NCBI GenBank assembly: GCA_900318345.1
Contig: ONKD01000005.1
Location: forward strand, 86,845 to 150,844
Reading direction: 5' to 3'
Length of the DNA stretch: 64,000 nucleotides
From: an uncultured Prevotellaceae bacterium
GTDB taxonomy: Bacteria > Bacteroidota > Bacteroidia > Bacteroidales > Muribaculaceae
Positions 43,527 through 51,837 of the stretch are shown here, piece by piece. The notes under the pieces were generated by a model. It worked only from the letters and a program-made list of their open reading frames with translations, ran no database searches and was not told where the DNA came from. Within the stretch, counting starts at the first letter, position 1; every line of letters starts with the position of its first letter. The position numbers and the translations under genes are program-made.

Positions 43527-43979
43527 ATGTATTTTCCTGTAATTCGTAACAATCGCAACAACTGGTTAGACACCGCATTCAACGACCTGTTTGATATGGA
43601 TTGGACTCCGCGCCACGTGACCACGGCTCCCGCGGTTAACGTCAAGGAAAGTGACAAGGCCTTCACCATGGAGGTTGCCGCTCCCGGCCTCAAGAAGGAG
43701 TTCTGCAAGGTGAACATCAACAACGAGGGCAACCTGGTCGTTAAGATCGAGAACAAGTCCGAGCACGAGGACAAATCGTGCAAGGAGGAGGGCGAACAGT
43801 TCCACTATGTGCGCCGCGAGTTTGCCTACACCAACTATGAGCAGACCTACATCCTGCCCGACGAGGTGGACAAGGAGCACATCAGCGCCAAGGTCGAGGA
43901 CGGCATCCTGTCCATCGAGCTGCCCAAGCTCGCTCCCGTGCCCGAGAAGAAGTTGGACCGTGCCATCGACATTGCTTAA
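43527..43979 (+). CDS. small heat-shock protein, Hsp20/alpha-crystallin family
   Basis: A 150-residue cytoplasmic ATP-independent chaperone. The alpha-crystallin domain is at about residues 35-130 (VNVKESDKAFTMEVAAPGLKKEFCKVNINNEGNLVVKIE, then ILPDEVDKEHISAKVEDGILSIELPKL). A C-terminal P-x-P type anchor is present only weakly (LAPVPEKK). It holds unfolding proteins for DnaK/ClpB refolding. ATG 43527 is chosen from the Shine-Dalgarno spacing. Monocistronic, with its own promoter and a strong terminator. Confidence 0.92.
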   Translation: MYFPVIRNNRNNWLDTAFNDLFDMDWTPRHVTTAPAVNVKESDKAFTMEVAAPGLKKEFCKVNINNEGNLVVKIENKSEHEDKSCKEEGEQFHYVRREFAYTNYEQTYILPDEVDKEHISAKVEDGILSIELPKLAPVPEKKLDRAIDIA

Positions 43980-44030
43980 CAAAGCGCAACCCGGTAAGCG
44001 GTACTAAAAGTAAATACATGAATCGACTAG

Positions 44031-44062
44031 CACCTGTCGCTCATCGCGGCGGGTGTTTTTTT
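44031..44062 (+). terminator. terminator after hsp20
   Basis: A 10-bp stem (CACCTGTCGC with GCGGCGGGTG, two G-U pairs), a 5-base loop, and seven T. Confidence 0.88.
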
Positions 44063-44164
44063 CGTAACTAAGCAACTATTACTAACAAATGTTTTTATAC
44101 GTTAATATTTGCTTATTTTTTGGAATTATATCGAGAATTGTGCTCTCTTGATTGGGATTTTGCA

Positions 44165-44172
44165 TAACTTTG
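44165..44172 (+). promoter_or_regulatory. -7 element of BadF-type kinase gene
   Basis: TAACTTTG, 68 bases before the start codon. TTG trinucleotides occur upstream at several spacings but none is ideal. The rest of 44063-44240 is AT-rich with no other feature. Confidence 0.5.
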
Positions 44173-44240
44173 TAACTTTCAATCTGGCTGAAGCCCGATA
44201 TTAAAAGATTATTAACACAAAAATACACCTATTAACTGCG

Positions 44241-45107
44241 ATGGGAGCTGTAAAAGGTCAAAATATCACACTCATTGCTGAGAGCAGCACGACGCGCACC
44301 GAGTGGTCATTGATCGATGGCGGCGAGGTGCTGGCGCACGCTTTCACGTCGGGTCTGAACCCGTTTTTCATGAGCCGCCGTGAGATCAGCCATAGCATCA
44401 GGCTGGAGCTGCCGCCCGAGTTCTTCAAGCGTCGTTGGAGTCATGTGTATTTCTACGGTGCCGGCTGTTCGGGACCCGAGAAAAACAAGATTATCGAGGG
44501 ATCGCTGGTTGCTCAGTTCAAGACGCCGGTGACGGTGATGAGTGACTTGCTGGGTGCCGCTCGCGGCCTGCTGGTGCGTGAGCCGGGCTTGGCCTGCATC
44601 CTGGGCACGGGCAGCAACTCGTGTTTCTATGACGGGAATGATATCGTCAAGAACGTGCCGGCGCTGGGCTTCATCCTGGGTGATGAGGGCAGTGGTGCCG
44701 CTCTGGGCCGTGTGTTCTTGGGCGACGCGCTCAAGGGTCTTGCCCCCAAGGAATTGACCGAGGCATTCTTTGACAAATACAAGGTCACGCGTGCCGAGGT
44801 GCTCGATGCTGTGCTCAATAACCCCGCCGCGACCCGCAACCTGCGCGCCTACTCGTTCTTCTTGAGCGAGCATCTTGACAGCCCCTATGTCCACGACATG
44901 ATTGCCAGGGAGTTCAGGCGCTTCTTTGATCGCAATGTGAGTCAGTATGACTATAAGAGTTATCCCGTGAGCTTTGTAGGACCCATCGCAACGACTTACA
45001 GCGAGATCCTACTTGAGGTGGCCAACGACTTCGGTGCAACCATCCGCAAGATTTTGCTCAGCTCCATGCCAGGTCTCGTCGCCTATCACAGCGACCAGCC
45101 AGAATAA
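44241..45107 (+). CDS. BadF/BadG-type sugar kinase paralogue with altered phosphate loop
   Basis: A 288-residue cytoplasmic protein of the N-acetylhexosamine kinase group within the ASKHA fold. It is clearly a paralogue of MurK at 59693: both have ACILGTGSNSC and LGDEGSGA, similar length and the same C-terminal YHS-E ending. In the first phosphate loop MurK has ADCGSTK (D7, G9) but this protein has AESSTTR (E14, S16). The usual Mg-binding Asp and the Gly are thus replaced. It may prefer another amino sugar, be weakly active, or have become a sensor. Not in an operon with the peptidoglycan genes, but about 4.5 kb upstream of them. Confidence 0.8.
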   Translation: MGAVKGQNITLIAESSTTRTEWSLIDGGEVLAHAFTSGLNPFFMSRREISHSIRLELPPEFFKRRWSHVYFYGAGCSGPEKNKIIEGSLVAQFKTPVTVMSDLLGAARGLLVREPGLACILGTGSNSCFYDGNDIVKNVPALGFILGDEGSGAALGRVFLGDALKGLAPKELTEAFFDKYKVTRAEVLDAVLNNPAATRNLRAYSFFLSEHLDSPYVHDMIAREFRRFFDRNVSQYDYKSYPVSFVGPIATTYSEILLEVANDFGATIRKILLSSMPGLVAYHSDQPE

Positions 45108-45153
45108 TGATTGTCATCACAACCAACAAGTATAATTTTTAACTGGTAGAACA

Positions 45154-45630
45154 ATGAAAAAGTACATTCTTTTGGCCCTTGTGGCTTTAGCGACGGCGTT
45201 TGGCGCTAGCGCCGAGGCTGGTGACGTCTCGATAGGTGGTCAGTTTGCTTATGCCAGCAAGAATTCCATGGCTGGACTTGGCGCCCAGGTGCAATATGAG
45301 CCCATTACTAACTGGCGCATTGCCCCCGAGTTTATCTATTATTTCGAGAATGATGAGATGAGCGCCTTTAACGTGAACGTCAACATCCACTACATCATCC
45401 CCACCAGCGCAACGTTTGCCATCTATCCCATGGCTGGCTTTACTTATGCCAACTTCCGTTTTGACAATCTTGTCGGACATGAGAACTATGACCGTTGCGG
45501 AGCCAACATCGGCATGGGTGCCCAGTACCAGATCAAGGAACATCTTCATTTCTTCACCGAGGAGCGTTTCCAAATCCTCAAGGACTGGAACCAGTCGGTG
45601 ACCTGCCTTGGCCTGAAGTATACCTTCTAA
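45154..45630 (+). CDS. small outer-membrane beta-barrel protein
   Basis: A 158-residue exported protein. The signal peptide is MKKYILLALVALATAFGASA. The mature part of about 138 residues has eight amphipathic strands and ends in Phe (GLKYTF), as expected for BamA-inserted barrels of OmpX size. Function unknown; similar barrels are common in Bacteroidales. It lies 46 bases after the kinase gene, with no promoter seen between, so the two may be cotranscribed. A terminator follows. Confidence 0.8.
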   Translation: MKKYILLALVALATAFGASAEAGDVSIGGQFAYASKNSMAGLGAQVQYEPITNWRIAPEFIYYFENDEMSAFNVNVNIHYIIPTSATFAIYPMAGFTYANFRFDNLVGHENYDRCGANIGMGAQYQIKEHLHFFTEERFQILKDWNQSVTCLGLKYTF

Positions 45631-45675
45631 CGGCAAATTAAGGAATAGGCACACCTGGCGTGTGTTGAATTATAG

Positions 45676-45719
45676 TTGACCTCAAGGGCCGAATGAAAAC
45701 CCTTGGGGTTGATTTTTGT
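45676..45719 (+). terminator. terminator after small barrel gene
   Basis: CCTCAAGGG (45680-45688) pairs with CCCTTGGGG (45700-45708), extended by TTGA/TTGA flanks, and is followed by TTTTTGTT. Confidence 0.85.
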
Positions 45720-45813
45720 TGGAGTCTCTGGGGATATTGTGGATAAAAGTGTCTAATTATTTGACAGATTTATAAAAAGTATCGGCAGTTATTCAATTTC
45801 CTGCCTGTTTTGT

Positions 45814-45845
45814 TTTGTGTAGATAGTCGTTTTATGATACTTTTG
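45814..45845 (+). promoter_or_regulatory. promoter of MG2 protein gene
   Basis: TTTG (45814-45817), a 20-base spacer, and TACTTTTG (45838-45845); start codon 48 bases downstream. Confidence 0.7.
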
Positions 45846-45893
45846 CTTAAACCAAAAAGGAGGGCCATTGTCTAATCAAAAAACAGATTAAAG

Positions 45894-48539
45894 ATGAAAA
45901 ACCGGATATTTCAGTTGATGATCATGGTGATGATCATTGTGGTGGGCGCTCGGGCCCAAGATGTCCAGGCCATAGCCGAGCGTCTTGACCTTCAACGCTA
46001 TGAGTTCCCGCAGGAGAAGATTCACGTGATGACCGATCGTGGCAGTTACATGAGTGGCGACACCATCAGGTTGCGAGCCTGGGTAGTGGATGCCGCGACC
46101 CATCAGCCTGTGTCGGCCAGCAAGTTTGTGTGCATTGAACTACTCTCGCCAACTGACTCGGTGTGCATGAGCGTGAAAATCCATCAGGACGAGAACGGTG
46201 TCTTTCAGGGCTATATGCCCATACCCGATGATTTGCCCGAGGGCCGTTACCAGCTCACGGCCTATACACTGTATATGCAAAGTCTCGGGTATGACTACTT
46301 CTATCGACAGCCAGTCGAGATTGCGGGCTTGATGTCGTTGGAACGGCGCATCGCCGCTCAATGTGTGCGGTTTGACGATGAGGTGGAAGTGAGATTGCGC
46401 TACACGGATTTATCTGGGGAACCCTGTGAGTTCAGTGACCTCTATTATCTGAACCAGTATGGATATATGAAATCTCGTGGTGACGGCAACGGTGAGGCCA
46501 GCTTCACGCTCAAGGGAAAGGAAGCCGAGGAGCCCGTTGTGCTCGTTGAGATTGACGGTTACGCCAAGTATATCCCGCTGCCTCCAAGCCACGAGGTGCT
46601 GGTTGACTTTTATCCTGAGGGCGGTTATCTGGTGCCCGGAGTGGAGAATGTGGTGGCGTTCAAGATGCACGATTCTGGTAACCTGATGGTCAAAGCGTCG
46701 GGCCAACTGGTTGATGAGCAAGGTGTGGTTGTCTCACCCCTTCAAGTGGAGCATGATGGCATGGGCGTGGTGAGGTTTACGCCGCGTGTTGATGGTCACT
46801 ATACAGCCCGGTGGCGTAATAACTTTGATGAAATCACAACCTTTGATTTTCCACAGGTTCGCCCTGATGCCACAGTGGTCCAGGTGCGGCATGAGCCTGA
46901 CGGACAGCTGTCGCTGCAGGCAATCGGTGCCCATGTTGTAGGGTCAGTGCTGGTGGTGCAGCAGCGTGGTTGCCTGATTGCGGCGTCACAGGATGCCATC
47001 ACCATGAGCGGTCAAGACTGCTCACCTGGCGTGGTACAGGCATTGCTGCTAGATGAAAACGGACGTTGCCTGAGCGAGCGTTTGTTTTTTGTCGGACAGG
47101 AAACATTGGCGGCCACCCGTGTCGCGACGCCTCGTCCCGAATATGGCGACCGCGAGAATGTCCAAGTAAGTGTGGACTTGGGTCAGCTGGCTACAGGAGC
47201 CAGTGGTGGTGACTGTGCGGTCGCCGTTGTTGACGATCGTGCCGCCATCGTCACCGAGAGTGACATTTGGTCCAACCTATTGCTGCAGAGTGACCTGCGC
47301 GGGAGCATCCACGACCCGGGATATTACTTTGAACAAGGCGACAGAGTGGATATCAGGGAGCGGGGCCGCCATCTCGACATGCTCATGCTCACCCAGGGAT
47401 GGCGCCGCTATGACATCCCTCGTGTGCTCAAGGGGCTCATTGCCGAGCCTCAATATCCCTTTGAGGTCTCGCAGGTAGTGGCAGGCCGTGTCCTGAGCGA
47501 GTTTAGCAAGAAGCCTCTTGCTAACGCTCAGGTGGGACTGATTATTCCAAAAATAGAATATGCTAATGTGGCCACGACCGACTCGTTGGGTCGCTTCTCC
47601 ATTCCTGTTCCCTTGATTCCTGATGGTGTTGATTGCGTGGTGATTGGAATGAATGAGAAGGGAAAGATGCAGCCTAATCTGGAACTGGCTGTTGAGCAAT
47701 TCCCCGAGAGCTATTATCTGATTGATGCCGGCGCCTCAAACGGGCTGACGGCCAATGTGCAGGAAGAACAGGCGTGGCGATTGATCAACGAGGATGACTG
47801 GCGGCACATCATGCTCGATGAACTGGTGGTGAAGGCGGCTCGTCGTCTGCGCAAACCCGTGGTTGAGACAAACAGGTTTTTAACTGCCGATGATATTGCA
47901 AGATTGGGTATCACGTCGGTCGAGGGAGTGCTTAATACCATAGGGGTGTCTGATATGAGCAAGCTCAATATCATGATTGATGGTGAATCACTCAGGGATC
48001 TCTATTTCACTGACAAGGAAACTGTGTTGGAAGCGGCGTCGCTGAAACTGGCAGGAAATGATACAAAAAATGACAGGCTCAAACGCTTCAACTTCGGGCA
48101 ATTGAACACGGGGACTGAATATGACATGACTGATGTCTCGATTGCTTCTAGCTTTGTTAACATGCAAGATGTCGCTTATATCAGTTATTCGAAAAGCCGT
48201 GGAGGAATTAAAACAATCAATTTCAATAGGAAACCTAACTCGGGCAAAGTGTGGAAGGAGCCTAGCCCATATGTCAAGATTGCTCATCCCGTGGGCGCCC
48301 AACTGCCAGTGGAATTTTATTCACCCCGCTACGATCAAGGGGATTGTGGCATCGAGCCTGGGAGCGATTTGCGTCGACTGCTATACTGGAACCCCAGTGT
48401 AAGGGTCGGTGAGGATGGCAAGACCCACTTCGATTTCTACAGTAGCGATGCCCGTAACACCACCTATACGATCCTGGTTGAGGGCATAACTGCCGGCGGT
48501 GAACTCATCCGCGGTACACACAGGGTTGATAAGAGATGA
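45894..48539 (+). CDS. large MG2-domain secreted protein with plug-like region
   Basis: An 881-residue exported protein. The signal peptide is about residues 1-21. An alpha-2-macroglobulin MG2 domain (about 38-130, IHVMTDRGSYMSGDTIRLRAWVVDA) is followed by several beta-sandwich domains, and a carboxypeptidase-regulatory-like domain at about 530-600. A segment at about 640-715 (LDELVVKAARRLRKP, then DIARLGITSVEGVLNTIGV) looks like a TonB-receptor plug, but there is no barrel after it. Proteins of this layout are common in Bacteroidetes and are often named TonB-linked or MG2 proteins; role unknown, perhaps envelope protection or surface assembly. Its A/T content rises towards the C-terminus. 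Single-gene unit. Confidence 0.75.
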   Translation: MKNRIFQLMIMVMIIVVGARAQDVQAIAERLDLQRYEFPQEKIHVMTDRGSYMSGDTIRLRAWVVDAATHQPVSASKFVCIELLSPTDSVCMSVKIHQDENGVFQGYMPIPDDLPEGRYQLTAYTLYMQSLGYDYFYRQPVEIAGLMSLERRIAAQCVRFDDEVEVRLRYTDLSGEPCEFSDLYYLNQYGYMKSRGDGNGEASFTLKGKEAEEPVVLVEIDGYAKYIPLPPSHEVLVDFYPEGGYLVPGVENVVAFKMHDSGNLMVKASGQLVDEQGVVVSPLQVEHDGMGVVRFTPRVDGHYTARWRNNFDEITTFDFPQVRPDATVVQVRHEPDGQLSLQAIGAHVVGSVLVVQQRGCLIAASQDAITMSGQDCSPGVVQALLLDENGRCLSERLFFVGQETLAATRVATPRPEYGDRENVQVSVDLGQLATGASGGDCAVAVVDDRAAIVTESDIWSNLLLQSDLRGSIHDPGYYFEQGDRVDIRERGRHLDMLMLTQGWRRYDIPRVLKGLIAEPQYPFEVSQVVAGRVLSEFSKKPLANAQVGLIIPKIEYANVATTDSLGRFSIPVPLIPDGVDCVVIGMNEKGKMQPNLELAVEQFPESYYLIDAGASNGLTANVQEEQAWRLINEDDWRHIMLDELVVKAARRLRKPVVETNRFLTADDIARLGITSVEGVLNTIGVSDMSKLNIMIDGESLRDLYFTDKETVLEAASLKLAGNDTKNDRLKRFNFGQLNTGTEYDMTDVSIASSFVNMQDVAYISYSKSRGGIKTINFNRKPNSGKVWKEPSPYVKIAHPVGAQLPVEFYSPRYDQGDCGIEPGSDLRRLLYWNPSVRVGEDGKTHFDFYSSDARNTTYTILVEGITAGGELIRGTHRVDKR

Positions 48540-48675
48540 TAGTTTAAAAGTTAGCATTGCCTTTCTTTGTCTTGATGTTGACTTCATAGTTAGCGATTTC
48601 TTTTCAGTGATTTTCTTAAAAAATGTAGTTAATTTATAAATAATGTTGTAAAACTGGGGTTTAGTGGGGTCTTCT

Positions 48676-48706
48676 TTTGGTTTTTCATTTGGTTTGACTA
48701 ATTTTG
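48676..48706 (+). promoter_or_regulatory. promoter of the peptidoglycan salvage operon
   Basis: TTTG (48676-48679), a 19-base spacer, and TAATTTTG (48699-48706). No other good promoter was found before 62116, so it may serve the entire run of ten genes. Confidence 0.65.
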
Positions 48707-48740
48707 TTGCATTAGAATTTGCCAAAAACCGAAAGAGAAT

Positions 48741-51700
48741 ATGATGAAATCAAGAAGAGTATTGTTGACTGCTGTGGCTTTGCTGGCTGCTGTCTTGCCC
48801 ATGAGGGCACAAGTCATTACCGAAGAGCAGCAGGCGGCAGTTCAGCAAGTGATTGCCAGTAAATTGCCCGAGCACATGGGCGTGGGTGACCTGAAGGTGC
48901 GCTCATTGTCGGTTGAGAACGACACCATCAAGGTCGATGTGAGCGAGAACTTCGGCGATGTGCCTTTCACCGAGGCAGGTGTGGAGCAGATGCGTGGCGA
49001 GATACGCGACGCCCTGGGTGCCGGATATGGTGATTATCCCGTGCTCATCACCATTGTGGGCAACGACATCAACAAGTACTTTGCCGACTATGAACCCGCC
49101 TACAAGCGTTCACACAAGCCCTTCATCAGCGAACTGGACGCTAACCGCCACTACAAGCATGGCCTGGACGGCAACATCATCGCCATGTGGCCCAGCCACG
49201 GCTGGTACTTCGAGCCCCTGCTCAACCGCTGGGAGTGGCAACGTGCGCGCCTCATGCAAACTGTCGAGGACATGTACACCCACAGCTATGTGTTGCCGTT
49301 CCTTATCCCGATGCTCGAGAATGCGGGTGCCTATGTGTGGAACGCGCGTGAGCGTGACACCCACAACTATGGCGCCGTGGTCGATAATGACCCGTGTGAA
49401 TTGGCCCAAAGCGGCTACAGTGAGCACAATGGCAGGCAAAAGTGGCAGGATGGAGAGGGAACAGGCTTCGCCTTTCTGCGCGACCAGTACAAGGACTTTG
49501 AGAATCCCTTCACCGAGGGCACTTACCGCATGGTTAAGGCCGAGAAGGACAAGAAGAAAGTCTCGACAGCCACGTGGGATGTGGATATGCCCTACAGTGG
49601 CGATTATGCCGTCTATATCTCTTATAAATCGTTGCCCAACAGCGCGCGTGATGTGACCTATACCATCAACAGCCAGGCAGGTAAGCGCCAGTTCCGCGTT
49701 GACCAGACGATGGCTGGCGGTGTGTGGGTCTATGTGGGCACATTCCCTTTGGCCAAGGGCATGAATAAGGCGGTGGTTGAGGTATCCAACCTGAGCGAGG
49801 ACAAGGATGCCGTCATCACGGCCGACGCCATCAAGGTGGGCGGCGGATACGGCAATATTGTGCGCCGCGTGGCTTTGCCCAGCGAGGAAAATCGCCGCAT
49901 TGCCGCCGAGCAGGAGAACGAGAAATACCTCGGCAAGGCGGGTATGGACTATAGCTACATCGGTAGCGGTAACCATCCATGGTTCCACCTGGGCTCGCGT
50001 TACTACCTGCAGTGGGCCGGCTTCCCTGACAGCGTCTATTCCACCTCTCACGGCATCAACGACTACACCGACGACTACCGCAGCCGCGGCGAGTGGGTCA
50101 ACTACCTGGCTGGCGGCAGCGATGTGCTGCCCGACCGTGGCGGCTTGAGGGTACCTGTCGACCTGTCATTCTGCCTGCATACCGATGCTGGCGCGACTCC
50201 CGACGATGAGATCGTGGGAACCCTGCTGATCTATTGCACCCGCGCCAACGGAAAACAGTTCGGCAAGTATGCCAACGGCACTCCGCGTGAGCTCTCGCGC
50301 CGTTTTGCCAACCTGCTCTCGACCGAGATTGTCAAGGACGTGCGTGCCAAGTGGGAACCCAACTGGACGCGACGCGGCATGTGGGATAAGAGCTACTATG
50401 AGGCACGCGTGCCCGAAGTGCCCGCTGTACTCATGGAGTTGCTCTCACACCAGAACTTTGCCGACATGAAATATGGCCTGGACCCGATGTTCCGCTTTGA
50501 CGTGAGCCGCGCCATCTACAAGGGCATGCTCAAGTTTATCGCCCAGCGTGACCACCGCAGTTACGTCGTGCAGCCGTTGCCCGTCAACAACTTTGCCATC
50601 AGCAAGACGGGTAAGGGCCAATACCTGCTCATGTGGGATCCCACCCATGACGACTTGAGCGACAATGCCGATGCAACGGGCTATATCGTGTGTGAGCGCG
50701 TGGGACTGGAGGGTGGTTTCAAGGAAATCGCTACCGTCAAGGGCTCGCAATATAGCGTGAGCATTAACGATCACAAGATGCACAGTTACCGCATCATCGC
50801 CATCAACGATGGTGGCCGCAGTTTCCCCAGTGAGACCTTGAGCCTGGGAGAGGCCGCTTCGAGCAAGGGCGACGTGCTGGTGGTCAACGGATTTACCCGC
50901 GTGAGCGGTCCCGACTGGTTTGAAGACAGCATCCGCGCCGGTTTTGACGACAACAAGGACCACGGCGTGCCCTACATTCAGCAAATCAATTACCTGGGTT
51001 CGCAGTATGAGTTCCGCCGCAGCATCGAGTGGAAAGACGATGACTCGCCTGGTTTTGGCGCTAGCCGCAGCGACCACGAGACGATGAATGTGGCGGGTAA
51101 CACCTTTGACTATCCCGCTGTGCATGGTGATGCGCTGATGAACGCTGGCTACTCCTTTGTATCCTGCAGCCAGCAGGCGCTGGAGAACGGTTATAACACC
51201 GGTGACTACCGCCTGATGGACCTGATCCTGGGCAAGCAGAAGGAAATCCCGACCGGAAGTGGCTTGAAGCCCACTCGCTTCAAAATATATACTACAGGTC
51301 TGATGGACGCTTTGAAAGCCTTCACTGGCCAGGGCGGCAGTATGGTGATGTCGGGATCCTTTGTGGGAAGCGACTTGTGGGACAACGCCGCTGGCAACAA
51401 CGACCTGCAGGGTCAGGCCTTTGTCAAGGAGGTGCTCGGTTTTGAGGGCCTGCAAGGTCGCGCATCGCTCGACGGCACCGTCATCACGGTCGATTGTCCT
51501 GACAGCAGTCTGGCCGAGAAAGGTAAGTGTTGGGAGTTTGTCAACAGGCTGAACGACTATATGTATGCTGTCGAGTCGCCCGATGCCATCCGCGCCAGCG
51601 ACAATAAGGGCTTCACTTGGCTGCGTTATGGCGAGAACGGCCTGCCCGCTGCTATTGCCAGCGACCGTGGCGCTTACCGCACTGTTGTGTTGGGCTTCCC

Positions 51701-51773
51701 GCTGGAGTCCATGACCTATTCCACTGACCTGACTAGCCTGTTGGGCCGCATCTTGGACTACCTGCGTCAATAA
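48741..51773 (+). CDS. divergent secreted amidase with inserted golvesin-like domain
   Basis: A 1010-residue exported protein (signal peptide about 1-23), of the type often labelled xanthan lyase or golvesin-domain protein in Bacteroidales. The fold appears to be Amidase_3: H153 in WPSHGWYF, E165 in NRWEWQR, H480 in LHTDAG and E566 in VLMELLSH stand where zinc ligands and the catalytic Glu are expected. Between the two halves (about 235-370) sits a golvesin C-terminal-like beta domain (YSGDYAVYISYKSL, VEVSNL, ADAIKVGGG), so the catalytic domain is split by an insertion. A fibronectin III domain (about 620-715) and a C-terminal domain of unknown kind (about 720-1010) follow. Probable peptide-stripping step for cell-wall glycan. 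First gene of the salvage operon. Confidence 0.7.
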   Translation: MMKSRRVLLTAVALLAAVLPMRAQVITEEQQAAVQQVIASKLPEHMGVGDLKVRSLSVENDTIKVDVSENFGDVPFTEAGVEQMRGEIRDALGAGYGDYPVLITIVGNDINKYFADYEPAYKRSHKPFISELDANRHYKHGLDGNIIAMWPSHGWYFEPLLNRWEWQRARLMQTVEDMYTHSYVLPFLIPMLENAGAYVWNARERDTHNYGAVVDNDPCELAQSGYSEHNGRQKWQDGEGTGFAFLRDQYKDFENPFTEGTYRMVKAEKDKKKVSTATWDVDMPYSGDYAVYISYKSLPNSARDVTYTINSQAGKRQFRVDQTMAGGVWVYVGTFPLAKGMNKAVVEVSNLSEDKDAVITADAIKVGGGYGNIVRRVALPSEENRRIAAEQENEKYLGKAGMDYSYIGSGNHPWFHLGSRYYLQWAGFPDSVYSTSHGINDYTDDYRSRGEWVNYLAGGSDVLPDRGGLRVPVDLSFCLHTDAGATPDDEIVGTLLIYCTRANGKQFGKYANGTPRELSRRFANLLSTEIVKDVRAKWEPNWTRRGMWDKSYYEARVPEVPAVLMELLSHQNFADMKYGLDPMFRFDVSRAIYKGMLKFIAQRDHRSYVVQPLPVNNFAISKTGKGQYLLMWDPTHDDLSDNADATGYIVCERVGLEGGFKEIATVKGSQYSVSINDHKMHSYRIIAINDGGRSFPSETLSLGEAASSKGDVLVVNGFTRVSGPDWFEDSIRAGFDDNKDHGVPYIQQINYLGSQYEFRRSIEWKDDDSPGFGASRSDHETMNVAGNTFDYPAVHGDALMNAGYSFVSCSQQALENGYNTGDYRLMDLILGKQKEIPTGSGLKPTRFKIYTTGLMDALKAFTGQGGSMVMSGSFVGSDLWDNAAGNNDLQGQAFVKEVLGFEGLQGRASLDGTVITVDCPDSSLAEKGKCWEFVNRLNDYMYAVESPDAIRASDNKGFTWLRYGENGLPAAIASDRGAYRTVVLGFPLESMTYSTDLTSLLGRILDYLRQ

Positions 51774-51837
51774 AGCCCTTAAGGCCCCTATCAAAGAAAT
51801 ATAATCAATAACAATAATCATTCAAGAAAAAGAAATT

